Below, in pieces: positions 22,294 to 29,604 of a stretch of DNA of 32,565 nucleotides (its first letter is position 1; each line of letters begins with the position of its first letter). The notes beneath the pieces are model-generated. The model saw only the letters and a program-made list of their open reading frames with translations. It searched no databases and was not told the DNA's origin. The DNA is from Desulfovibrio sp. (GTDB taxonomy: Bacteria > Desulfobacterota > Desulfovibrionia > Desulfovibrionales > Desulfovibrionaceae). A program made the position numbers and the translations under genes. The stretch lies in the NCBI GenBank assembly GCA_031288535.1, contig JAITRF010000085.1, positions 1 to 32,565 on the forward strand, read 5' to 3'.

Positions 22294-23148
22294 TCAGCTC
22301 TTTCCTTCCTTTTCTTCGTTTTTCCAGGTGAGTCGGCTGCGCAGGACTTTTTTCTTCACTTCCTGCTGCCAGATTTCATGTGTAAGAGCGGAATCTTCCA
22401 TTGAATCAAGCATCTTGCCGTATAAGGCCAGGGGAACGGAGAAGATAAGCTCGTCCGTCTTCAGGAATTTACGCGCGGCAATGTCGAAACCGCCGAGCAC
22501 GGCGCGTTCCTCGCCGCGCCGCTGATAAACAAGTGGCCAGGCCATGATGCTGCCGCAGCCGGTACTGAATGGCGTTACAACGGCGAGGTGGCTGCCGGTC
22601 GCAAAGCAGGTCAGGGAATGCAAGCCGTTCAAGGTCTCGGGTCTGGCGAAAAAAACCACCACCAGCGGTTCTTCCTCCTGCGTGAACTGTCCCAGAGGTT
22701 TTATGACGCAATATTTGGCTCCGGCCGGGGCTGGGGTCGCGTCTTCCATGAAAGAGCGCACGGATTCGGGTGTGGGGAGGTAATATTCGCCTTCTATGAG
22801 CAGATTCCTGGTACCGGTTGAAACATAGTGGATGTTTGCCTCCAGATAGGGGCGGTACATTCCGGAGTAAAAGCCGGCGCCCACGCATCCGCACGCGTCA
22901 TGGCTCAACCAGGCCGCCTTCTTTTTTTTGCGCGCTTGCCAGATATTGCCGATAAAACAGGAGAAGTTCTCTAAAGCGTTCTGCCAGTCGATTTCCCCGG
23001 CGGCGTCCCGCTCGCGGGTGAAGATTTCTCCGTCTTTCGGTCCGAAGCCGCCCGCGGGCTTTACCTCCGAGTAAAACATCCCGAAAGGTTCCTCGTCATG
23101 TCCCAAAAGCTTCAGGAGTCTCTTCGTGCGTTCGGTGAAGGCGTTCAT
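22294..23148 (-). CDS. DUF169-like protein
   Basis: A 284-residue soluble protein that resembles the uncharacterised DUF169 family: an early GHDEEPFGMFYSEVKP segment, then CFIGNIWQARKKKKAAWLS, SHDACGCVGAGFYSG, the middle KPLGQFTQEEEPLVVVFFARPETLNGL, and FSTGCGSIMAWPL near 210. DUF169 members have no known reaction; the clustered Cys (ACGC) is notable. ATG 23148 is chosen because AAAGGAG stands upstream; a longer frame to 23223 lacks one. It lies 82 nt behind the sigma54 activator on the same strand, so it may belong to the same regulatory unit as the acyl-CoA operon. Confidence 0.75.
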   Translation of the reverse strand: MNAFTERTKRLLKLLGHDEEPFGMFYSEVKPAGGFGPKDGEIFTRERDAAGEIDWQNALENFSCFIGNIWQARKKKKAAWLSHDACGCVGAGFYSGMYRPYLEANIHYVSTGTRNLLIEGEYYLPTPESVRSFMEDATPAPAGAKYCVIKPLGQFTQEEEPLVVVFFARPETLNGLHSLTCFATGSHLAVVTPFSTGCGSIMAWPLVYQRRGEERAVLGGFDIAARKFLKTDELIFSVPLALYGKMLDSMEDSALTHEIWQQEVKKKVLRSRLTWKNEEKEGKS

Positions 23149-23229
23149 CGGCTTTCTCCTTTCCTTGCGGCATCCGGCTGTGCGGCTTTGGCGATTTCCG
23201 CGTACTTTATGTTTATCTTGCAATCGGCA

Positions 23230-24717
23230 TCAGATGCCTATCCTCCTATCAGGACTTTCCAATGACTGTCGCAAGGATGCCAGGCTGATGCTGTATTTTT
23301 GCATCTTGGCGTACAGCGTTGAACGGTGTACGGACAGTGCCTTGGCGGTCTTGCTGCAGTTGCAGGTATATTTGAGCAGGGTATTCACAATCATGTCGCG
23401 TTCCCGGTCTACCAGCATCTCGTTCAGCGCGTGGCCGTCGTTGGTATGTATGTCGGTTTCGGTAAGCACGCGGGGAGGCAGGTGATCAGGCTTGATGATG
23501 TCCTGATCGCAGGTCATGAAGCAACGGCCGATAACATTTCTCAATTCCCTGATATTGCCCGGCCAGGAATACTGCTGCAGGCGAGATATGGTTTCTAGCG
23601 CTATGGATCGTTTCTGCACGTACTTGTTGTTCAATTCCTCCAAAATAGCGTAAGCCAGCGCCGGTATGTCCTCTATTCTCTCGCGCAGGGGCGGGATGAA
23701 CACAGGCAGCACGTTCAGGCGATAATACAGATCCTCGCGGAAGGTCTTGTCCTTGATTTTCTGCTCCAGATTCTGGTTGGTGGCCGCCAGAATACGCACA
23801 TCCACCTTGGTAGGGCGCTCGCTTCCCACTTTTTCAATCACGTTGTCCTGCAGGACGCGCAGCAATTTTACCTGCATGGACAAGGGCATGTCGCCGATTT
23901 CATCCAGCAGCAAAGTTCCTTTGTCGGCCATCTCAAATTTGCCTCGTTTGCCGCCGCGTCTTCCCCCGGTAAATGCTCCGTCCTCGTAACCGAACAGTTC
24001 CGACTCCAGCAGATCGGCTGGGATGGTGGTGCAGTTGATGCAGATGAAAGGACCGCCGCTACGCTCGCTGGCATTATGTATGGCGTTGGCAAATACCTCC
24101 TTGCCCACTCCCGTCTCGCCCTGCAGGAGTATGGGCAGGTCGCTGGTGGCAAAGCGCTGGGCCATGATTTTGGCTTCCCGGTAGGCCGGGCTGGCCGTAG
24201 GCAACGATTCAAAAGAGTACATCTCTATGGAATGGCGTATAAGTTCCTTGCGGTAATACTCAATCTCTTCTCCCATCTCCTGAATGGATTGCATGAGCTT
24301 GGCGTTGTATCGTGAAAATTTTATATGCGCGACGCTGGCGAACATTTCTCCGGCACGGGTGCGCACCGGCAGGCGGGTAACCGCTACGCGCAATTCTCCC
24401 GCCGTCGTACCTGCGATAAACTCATGGAATGTGTCTATCTCCGTGAGATTCTTCTCCATGATTTCCAGCATCTTAGTGTTGGGGATAAGGTTACGGATGG
24501 GCGTGCCGATGACCGATTCCCGGCTTACGCCGAAAAATTTGCAGTACGCCTCATTTATGTCTCGGATGGAGCCGTCTCTGGACACGACCAAAAAGCCATC
24601 CGGCAGAATGTTCATGATGGTTTCGTAAATATAGTTGTTCAACAGGGCGTTGTTCAGTTCACCGTACAGCCGTTCGTTTTCCCGACGCAATACTTCCAGT
24701 TCCATCACATCGTCCAT
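23230..24717 (-). CDS. PAS-AAA+-Fis sigma54-dependent transcriptional activator
   Basis: Enhancer-binding protein of 495 residues. A short coiled coil (LEVLRRENERLYGEL) leads to a PAS sensor domain (about 35-140). The AAA+ domain has Walker A GETGVGKE near 199, the sigma54-contacting loop GAFTGG near 247 (canonical GAFTGA), Walker B LLLDEIGDM near 268, and R-finger-region REDLYYRLNVLPVFIPPLRER. A Fis-type helix-turn-helix (CSKTAKALSVHRSTLYAKM) is near 452-470. ATG 24717 has AAGGGG five bases upstream; a 71-codon N-terminal extension to 24930 is Cys-rich, resembles no domain and is rejected. It is divergent from the acyl-CoA operon, which carries a -24/-12 promoter, so it very likely activates that operon. 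The PAS ligand is unknown. Confidence 0.94.
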   Translation of the reverse strand: MDDVMELEVLRRENERLYGELNNALLNNYIYETIMNILPDGFLVVSRDGSIRDINEAYCKFFGVSRESVIGTPIRNLIPNTKMLEIMEKNLTEIDTFHEFIAGTTAGELRVAVTRLPVRTRAGEMFASVAHIKFSRYNAKLMQSIQEMGEEIEYYRKELIRHSIEMYSFESLPTASPAYREAKIMAQRFATSDLPILLQGETGVGKEVFANAIHNASERSGGPFICINCTTIPADLLESELFGYEDGAFTGGRRGGKRGKFEMADKGTLLLDEIGDMPLSMQVKLLRVLQDNVIEKVGSERPTKVDVRILAATNQNLEQKIKDKTFREDLYYRLNVLPVFIPPLRERIEDIPALAYAILEELNNKYVQKRSIALETISRLQQYSWPGNIRELRNVIGRCFMTCDQDIIKPDHLPPRVLTETDIHTNDGHALNEMLVDRERDMIVNTLLKYTCNCSKTAKALSVHRSTLYAKMQKYSISLASLRQSLESPDRRIGI

Positions 24718-25038
24718 TGTCGCCCCTTCGGTATGTAGTACGGCAGGCCACTTTTTTTGCTTGTATACCGTATGGAGTGTTCTGTAAAGCTTTTTCAACG
24801 CCGGGAACCGACAATTCCGACAGACAGTGTTTGGGGACGCGACAGTGGAGGCAAACGACATAAACGTTGTCTTGAACAGACACCACTGTTGTTCTGCGCA
24901 GACGGAAGAGAAGTGTATTGATGAAAGCAATAATACAATAAATTCAATATAATGTGATATAAAACAAGACCTGTTCTCTGTTTTAACCTGTCTAGAATCT
25001 TAAAAAAAGTCATAGCGCTTGTTTTTACTTGTGTCCAG

Positions 25039-25104
25039 TGTCGTCGTATCAGGACATGTCGTAGAACTACAGCAAAGTCGGGAAAAAACGACATGTAGGC
25101 GACA
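25039..25104 (+). promoter_or_regulatory. Candidate upstream activator sites for the sigma54 activator
   Basis: Inner pair ACATGTCGT (25054-25062) and ACGACATGT (25088-25096), a perfect 9 bp inverted repeat. Outer half-sites are TGTCGT at 25039-25044 and GCGACA at 25099-25104. The centre is about 125 bp upstream of the -12 element, the usual distance for enhancer-binding proteins. Confidence 0.6.
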
Positions 25105-25185
25105 TCGCTGTTTCGATCATGCTTCCCGTTGTCATACAAAATCTATTTTACATATTTTCAACAGGTTATACTCAATTTGTTTTCT

Positions 25186-25201
25186 TGGAACGGTTATTGC
25201 T
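25186..25201 (+). promoter_or_regulatory. Sigma54 (-24/-12) promoter of the acyl-CoA operon
   Basis: TGGAACGGTTATTGCT matches the consensus TGGCACG-N4-TTGCW at all but one fixed position. The GG and GC doublets are exactly 10 nt apart. Transcription would begin near 25213, leaving a leader of about 250 nt that contains repeat copy D. Confidence 0.85.
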
Positions 25202-25228
25202 CATTAACGGCGGACAGCACGCGCCGGC

Positions 25229-25349
25229 TAGAGCATTTTCCGCTTGAAATGCTTGCAGGTGAGCAAAGCTCGCCTGCAAGCATTTCGCTGCAAGGATTTG
25301 CAAGAAAATCCCTGCCGAGCAGTCCAACTTTTCAAAGTTGAACTGCTCC
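25229..25349 (+). repeat. Structured intergenic repeat, copy D
   Basis: Begins TAGAGCATTTTCCGCTTGAA. Its 5' hairpin is the best of all copies: AAATGCTTGCAGG (25247-25259) pairs with CCTGCAAGCATTT (25273-25285), then T-G, GAGC-AAA-GCTC. The shared GCTGCAAGGATTTGCA block follows. The 3' hairpin (25317-25348) is GAGCAGTCCAACTTT / AAAGTTGAACTGCTC with one mismatch. It lies wholly within the predicted 5' leader of the sigma54 operon. Confidence 0.9.
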
Positions 25350-25462
25350 AGGCGGCCGTGTGCTGTCCGCCTCGGCGCGGGTGTACCGCGATCCGTCGGC
25401 GAGCATTGTGTCGGCCTTCATGTACCATGAAGAATAACGCCAGTCTCTTTATGGAGGAAGTT

Positions 25463-26239
25463 ATGAGTTACGAGAATTTGCTTTTCGAAAAGAAAGATAA
25501 CATTGCCCTCATCACCATGAACCGGCCCAAGGCGTTGAATGCCCTGAACAATGACACACTGAAAGAGTTGGATGCAGTGTTGACCGTCATCAAAGATGAC
25601 GTCGGCATCAAAGGCGCCGTCGTCACCGGCAGCGGCAAAGCCTTTGTGGCCGGAGCCGACATCGCCCAGATGGCCGACTATACCGCCGAACAGGCCCGGG
25701 CTTACATGGAGTTCGCTCAGGAAGTGTTCAACCGCATTGAGCTCATGGGCAAGCCCTTCATTGCGGCCGTTAACGGGTTCGCCTTGGGCGGAGGCTGCGA
25801 ACTGTCCATGGCCTGCGACATCCGCATCGCTTCAGATAACGCCGTTTTCGGACAGCCGGAAGTGAATCTGGGGCTGATCCCCGGTTTCGGCGGCAGCCAG
25901 CGTTTACCACGTCTTATCGGCCTTGGCATGGCCAGGGAACTCATCTACACGGGCCGCAACGTTAAGGCCGACGAAGCCAAGGCATTGGGGCTGGCGAACA
26001 GGGTGGTGCCCGCCGACGCTCTGCTGCAGGAAGCGTTGGACATGATGAAGACCATCGTTTCCAAGTCCGGCATCGCGATCCGTTACGCCAAGATCGCCGT
26101 TAATCGGGGCGCGGATACGGACATCTACAAAGCCATGGAACTGGAAAAAGATCTCATTTCCCTTTGCTTTGCCGCCGAGGATCAAAAAGAGGGCTGCAAG
26201 GCGTTCTTGGAAAAGAGACCCGCAAAGTTCAAATATTAA
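25463..26239 (+). CDS. Enoyl-CoA hydratase/isomerase (crotonase family)
   Basis: Hydrates short-chain 2-enoyl-CoA such as crotonyl-CoA to the (S)-3-hydroxyacyl-CoA, or the reverse. The 258-residue crotonase fold has the oxyanion-hole segments GSGKAFVAGADIAQM and GFALGGGCELSMACD. Both acid/base glutamates are present: E113 (GGCEL) and E133 (QPEVNLG), 20 residues apart as in rat crotonase. ATG 25463 is chosen for GGAGGAAG immediately upstream; the open frame reaches back through repeat D to 25244 but that extension is not protein-like. It is the first gene of the sigma54 operon. Confidence 0.95.
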   Translation: MSYENLLFEKKDNIALITMNRPKALNALNNDTLKELDAVLTVIKDDVGIKGAVVTGSGKAFVAGADIAQMADYTAEQARAYMEFAQEVFNRIELMGKPFIAAVNGFALGGGCELSMACDIRIASDNAVFGQPEVNLGLIPGFGGSQRLPRLIGLGMARELIYTGRNVKADEAKALGLANRVVPADALLQEALDMMKTIVSKSGIAIRYAKIAVNRGADTDIYKAMELEKDLISLCFAAEDQKEGCKAFLEKRPAKFKY

Positions 26240-26300
26240 CTCTTACATGCGTTGCCGGCGTCTACAGTGAATTTTCCCTACAAGCATAAGGAGTATATGT

Positions 26301-27860
26301 ATGAGCAAGGTTATCACGGCACAACAGGCAGCCGAACTGGTCAAGGATGGCATGACGCTCGGCGTGGGAGGCTTTGTCGGGTCCGGTGTGCCCGAGGAAT
26401 TGCTGATCGCTCTCAAGGAACGCCGGCTTGCCTCCGGGGCTCCTGGCGGACTCACCCTCTTTCACACGGCTGCGGTGGGCGATGGCAAGACGCGCGGCTG
26501 CAACCATCTGGCCCAGGAAGGCCTGATCAAGAAGCTGTATTGCGCGCATATCGGCCTGGAGCCCGGACTCAACAAGCTTACGGTGGATAACAAAATAGCG
26601 TCCTACATGGTGCCTCAGGGCGTTACTTCCCATTTGTTGCGCGCCATTGCCGGCGGCAAGGTGGGTGTACTTACCCATGTAGGGCTTAAAACCTATGCCG
26701 ACCCGCGTCTGGAAGGCTGCAAGGCCAACGATGCGGCGCGCGCATCCGGCGAAGAGGTGGTCGAACTGATCACGGTATGCGGCCGGGAGCAGCTCATTTA
26801 CAAGGCTTTCCCCATCAACATCTGCTTTATCAAGGCATCTTACGGAGACACAGACGGCAACCTTTCGCTCAGTGACGAAGGCACCCACGGCGACCAACTG
26901 GAAATGGCCGCCGCCACGCACAACAGCGGCGGCATAGTCATCGCCCAGGTCAACAAGGTGGTGGCGCGGGGCTCTTTGCCTGCCCAGGAAGTCAAGGTGC
27001 ACAGCGTCATGGTGGACTATGTGGTGGAAGGCAAACCGGAAAACAATGTTCAGTTTTTCCTTTTCCCGGAATACCGCTTGGAATGCGCCGGCTCCCGTCG
27101 CATACCCGTGGACGCCATTGCCCCGGAACCCCTCACCGTGCGCAAGGTCATCGGCCGCAGAGGCGCTTTTGAGCTTACCCCGAACACTTTGGTCAATCTG
27201 GGCATAGGCATTCCGGATTCTGTAGCTGGGGTTGCGGGCGAGGAGGGCATCGCCGATAAAATCACCCTGTCCATAGAATCCGGCATACTTGGCGGCGTGC
27301 CGTTGCCCGGCGTCGGCATAGGCGGCTCCGTCAATCCGGTGGCCATGTACAAACACCCGGACATTTTTGACGTCTACGACGGTGGCGGCATCAACCTGAG
27401 CTGCCTGGGCGCGGCCCAAATCGACCCGCGGGGCAATGTCAACGTGAGCAAATTCGCCGGCCGAGTGGTGGGGCCTGGCGGCTTCGTGAATATTTCGCAA
27501 AACGCCAAAAAGGTGTGCTTCTGCGGGACGTTCACTGCGGGCAAGGCCGAATACGAGATCAAAGACGGAAAACTGAACGTTGTGAAAGATGCCGATGGGA
27601 TCAAGTTCATCAAGCAGTTGGAACAGGTGACATTCAGCGGAGAATTCGCAGTTTCGTCCGGCCAGGAGGTACTTTACCTGACCGAGCGCGCTGTGTTCCG
27701 GCTGACGCCCGAGGGAATAAAACTGGTGGAAATCGCTCCCGGCGTGGATCTGGAGAAACACGTTCTGTCCAAGATGGAGTTTAAGCCCCTAATCGCCGAC
27801 GATCTGAAAATCATGGACCCGCGCATATTCAGGGACGCGCCCATGGGACTCACGTTGTAA
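26301..27860 (+). CDS. Acyl-CoA:carboxylate CoA-transferase (propionate/acetoacetate CoA-transferase type)
   Basis: Moves CoA between short-chain acids, activating a carboxylate without ATP. The 519-residue protein fuses the alpha- and beta-like halves of family I CoA-transferases, as in Pct and YdiF. The alpha half has LGVGGFVGSGVPEELL near 20, and FIKASYGDTDGNLSL near 175. The beta half has NLGIGIPDSVAG near 302 and the catalytic glutamate E326 in SIESGILGG. The start ATG 26301 has AAGGAG upstream; a 61 nt gap separates it from the crotonase. Substrate cannot be read from sequence; the neighbours suggest a C4 acid with acetyl-CoA or propionyl-CoA as donor. Confidence 0.94.
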   Translation: MSKVITAQQAAELVKDGMTLGVGGFVGSGVPEELLIALKERRLASGAPGGLTLFHTAAVGDGKTRGCNHLAQEGLIKKLYCAHIGLEPGLNKLTVDNKIASYMVPQGVTSHLLRAIAGGKVGVLTHVGLKTYADPRLEGCKANDAARASGEEVVELITVCGREQLIYKAFPINICFIKASYGDTDGNLSLSDEGTHGDQLEMAAATHNSGGIVIAQVNKVVARGSLPAQEVKVHSVMVDYVVEGKPENNVQFFLFPEYRLECAGSRRIPVDAIAPEPLTVRKVIGRRGAFELTPNTLVNLGIGIPDSVAGVAGEEGIADKITLSIESGILGGVPLPGVGIGGSVNPVAMYKHPDIFDVYDGGGINLSCLGAAQIDPRGNVNVSKFAGRVVGPGGFVNISQNAKKVCFCGTFTAGKAEYEIKDGKLNVVKDADGIKFIKQLEQVTFSGEFAVSSGQEVLYLTERAVFRLTPEGIKLVEIAPGVDLEKHVLSKMEFKPLIADDLKIMDPRIFRDAPMGLTL

Positions 27861-27948
27861 CGGCGATGCGGCCCACATGCGCCGTTGCCGGAAAGGTGCG
27901 GCCGCATGGAAACGATGTTGACGAGCAAGCAGCAAAAAGGAGCATTTT

Positions 27949-29091
27949 ATGGATTTTCAAATCTCTACGGATCAGGCGCTCATACAGCAGGCGGCGCGGG
28001 AATTTGCCCTCAAGGAAGTGGAACCCAGGGCGGCTGAATTGGACAGACAGCATACGTTTTCGCATGAACTCTTCAAACGCATGACGGATCTTGGCTTTGT
28101 GGGCACGGGCTTTCCCGAGGAGTACGGCGGCAGCGGCGGCGACGATATAAGCAAGGCGTTGATTGTGGAAGAATTGGCCAAACGGTGCGCCTCTACCGCC
28201 GCGACCCTGTCCATCACCCAGATTACCCCTTACGGTATTTACAAGTACGGCACGGACGAGCAGAAAAAGAAATTTCTGCCTCCACTGTTGGGCGGCGGCA
28301 ATTTGGCCGCCTTTGCCCTCACCGAGCCGCAGGCCGGGTCCGATGCCGCAGCCGCTAAAACCACGGCCATTGCCGATGGCGACCACTATGTGCTCAATGG
28401 CAACAAATGCTTCATCACCGGCGGTTCCATAGCCAAGACCACACTGGTCTTCGCCCTGACGGAACCGGAAAAGGGTTTGCGGGGTATGAGCGGCATTCTG
28501 GTGGAAAAGGGTACACCGGGTTTTAGCACGGGCAAAGTAGAGGACAAGCTCGGCCTGTGCGGTTCCGAAACCGTGGAAATCGTTTTCAAAGACTGCCGTG
28601 TGCCCAAAGATCACCTGCTGGGAACGCCAGGCAAGGGGTTTTCCATGGCCATGGAACTGCTGGATTTCGCGCGCATCGGCATTGCCGCCCAAGGTCTGGG
28701 AATTGCCGAGAGAGCCCTTGAGGAATCCGTCAGCTACCTCAACAACCGGATCCAGTTCGGTAAACCCATTGGCGCGCAGCAGGGCCTTTCCTGGTACGCG
28801 GCGGATATGAAGGTGCGCATCGAAGCCTTGCGCGGCTTGGTGTATAAGGCCGCCTGGTTGAAAAGCGCTGGACAGCCGTTTTCCCTCGACGCGGCGATCG
28901 CCAAATATTACGGGGCGGAGACAGCCTGCTTCTGCACTGATACAGCCATGCAGATTCACGGCGGTTACGGCTACATGAAAGACATGCCCATTGAGCGCCT
29001 GTTCCGGGACGCCCGCCTGCTCAAGATATACGAAGGTACTTCGGAAGTTCACAAATTGGTCATTGCCCGTGGTGTCATCGGCCTGAAATAA
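27949..29091 (+). CDS. Short-chain acyl-CoA dehydrogenase
   Basis: FAD enzyme oxidising acyl-CoA to 2-enoyl-CoA, or running in reverse with electron bifurcation partners. The 380-residue ACAD fold has FALTEPQAGSDAAAAKT near 121 (FAD/substrate loop), FITGGSIAK near 153, DFARIGIAAQGLGIAERAL near 238, QIHGGYGYMKDMPIERLFRDAR near 338 and the catalytic base E362 in IYEGTSEVHKL, the position used by butyryl-CoA-type enzymes. AAAGGAG precedes ATG 27949. No electron-transfer flavoprotein genes (etfAB) are in the operon, so it must use an ETF encoded elsewhere. Confidence 0.95.
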   Translation: MDFQISTDQALIQQAAREFALKEVEPRAAELDRQHTFSHELFKRMTDLGFVGTGFPEEYGGSGGDDISKALIVEELAKRCASTAATLSITQITPYGIYKYGTDEQKKKFLPPLLGGGNLAAFALTEPQAGSDAAAAKTTAIADGDHYVLNGNKCFITGGSIAKTTLVFALTEPEKGLRGMSGILVEKGTPGFSTGKVEDKLGLCGSETVEIVFKDCRVPKDHLLGTPGKGFSMAMELLDFARIGIAAQGLGIAERALEESVSYLNNRIQFGKPIGAQQGLSWYAADMKVRIEALRGLVYKAAWLKSAGQPFSLDAAIAKYYGAETACFCTDTAMQIHGGYGYMKDMPIERLFRDARLLKIYEGTSEVHKLVIARGVIGLK

Positions 29092-29142
29092 TCCCGGCGC
29101 ACAAGCGCCGTGGCGCCGTCATTACTATGCAAGGAGGAAACT

Positions 29143-29586
29143 ATGCGGGGCAAAACTTATGATGAGATCGCCGTAAACGACAAAGCCTCTTTCTCAAAAA
29201 CCGTCACGGAATCGGACATCCACAGTTTTTCGGCCATCACCGCAGATTTCAATCCCATCCATGTGGATGAGGTCTATGCCCTCGGTAGCGCCTTGGGCAA
29301 AAAAACGGGCGGGCGCATTGTACAGGGCATGCTTTCCGCTTCGCTGTTCTCGACTTTGGTGGGCATGTATATTCCCGGCAAAGGAGCGTTGTATGTATCG
29401 CAGAGTTGCAATTTCAAACGCCCGGTAAAAATCGGTGATACCTTGCGTGCGGAATGCGTGGTTACGGAAAAACTGGAAAAGAACCGCATCCGCATGGCGA
29501 CACGCTGCATCAACCAGCACGGCGAGATTGTCGTAGAAGGTGAAGCAGTTGCCATCGCCGCAAAAAATGTTGAGGATGTCATTTAA
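29143..29586 (+). CDS. MaoC-like (R)-specific enoyl-CoA hydratase
   Basis: A single hot-dog domain of 147 residues. The hydratase 2 motif ITADFNPIHVDEVYA carries catalytic D35 and H40, five residues apart as in PhaJ, followed by GRIVQGMLSASLFSTLVG, which places the substrate-binding Ser near the active site. It should interconvert enoyl-CoA and (R)-3-hydroxyacyl-CoA, opposite in stereochemistry to the crotonase three genes upstream. AAGGAGGAAACT before ATG 29143 decides the start over an upstream in-frame ATG at 29110. It is 51 nt after the dehydrogenase and 18 nt before the permease. Confidence 0.9.
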   Translation: MRGKTYDEIAVNDKASFSKTVTESDIHSFSAITADFNPIHVDEVYALGSALGKKTGGRIVQGMLSASLFSTLVGMYIPGKGALYVSQSCNFKRPVKIGDTLRAECVVTEKLEKNRIRMATRCINQHGEIVVEGEAVAIAAKNVEDVI

Positions 29587-29604
29587 CCACACGGAGACGA
29601 CATT

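Larger units (their letters stand above)
24718..25462. other. 745 bp divergent regulatory region
   Basis: Separates the sigma54 activator from the acyl-CoA operon. It contains an AT-rich stretch near 24925-24965, four TGTCGT/(A/G)CGACA half-sites (25039-25104), a sigma54 promoter (25186-25201) and repeat copy D (25229-25349) in the leader. Related CGACA words also occur at about 24840-24875 near the activator start. I see no gene. Confidence 0.75.

Noticed and set aside
24718..24930. 71-codon N-terminal extension of the sigma54 activator
   Set aside because: Cys-rich, no domain, poor initiation context; AAGGGG precedes ATG 24717.
25244..25462. 73-codon N-terminal extension of the crotonase
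   Set aside because: It is translated repeat D and intergenic sequence; a strong ribosome site marks ATG 25463 and the crotonase fold starts there.
26262..29052. Minus-strand open frames of 499 and 400 codons in the acyl-CoA operon
   Set aside because: Shadows of the CoA-transferase and acyl-CoA dehydrogenase, both with catalytic residues on the plus strand.
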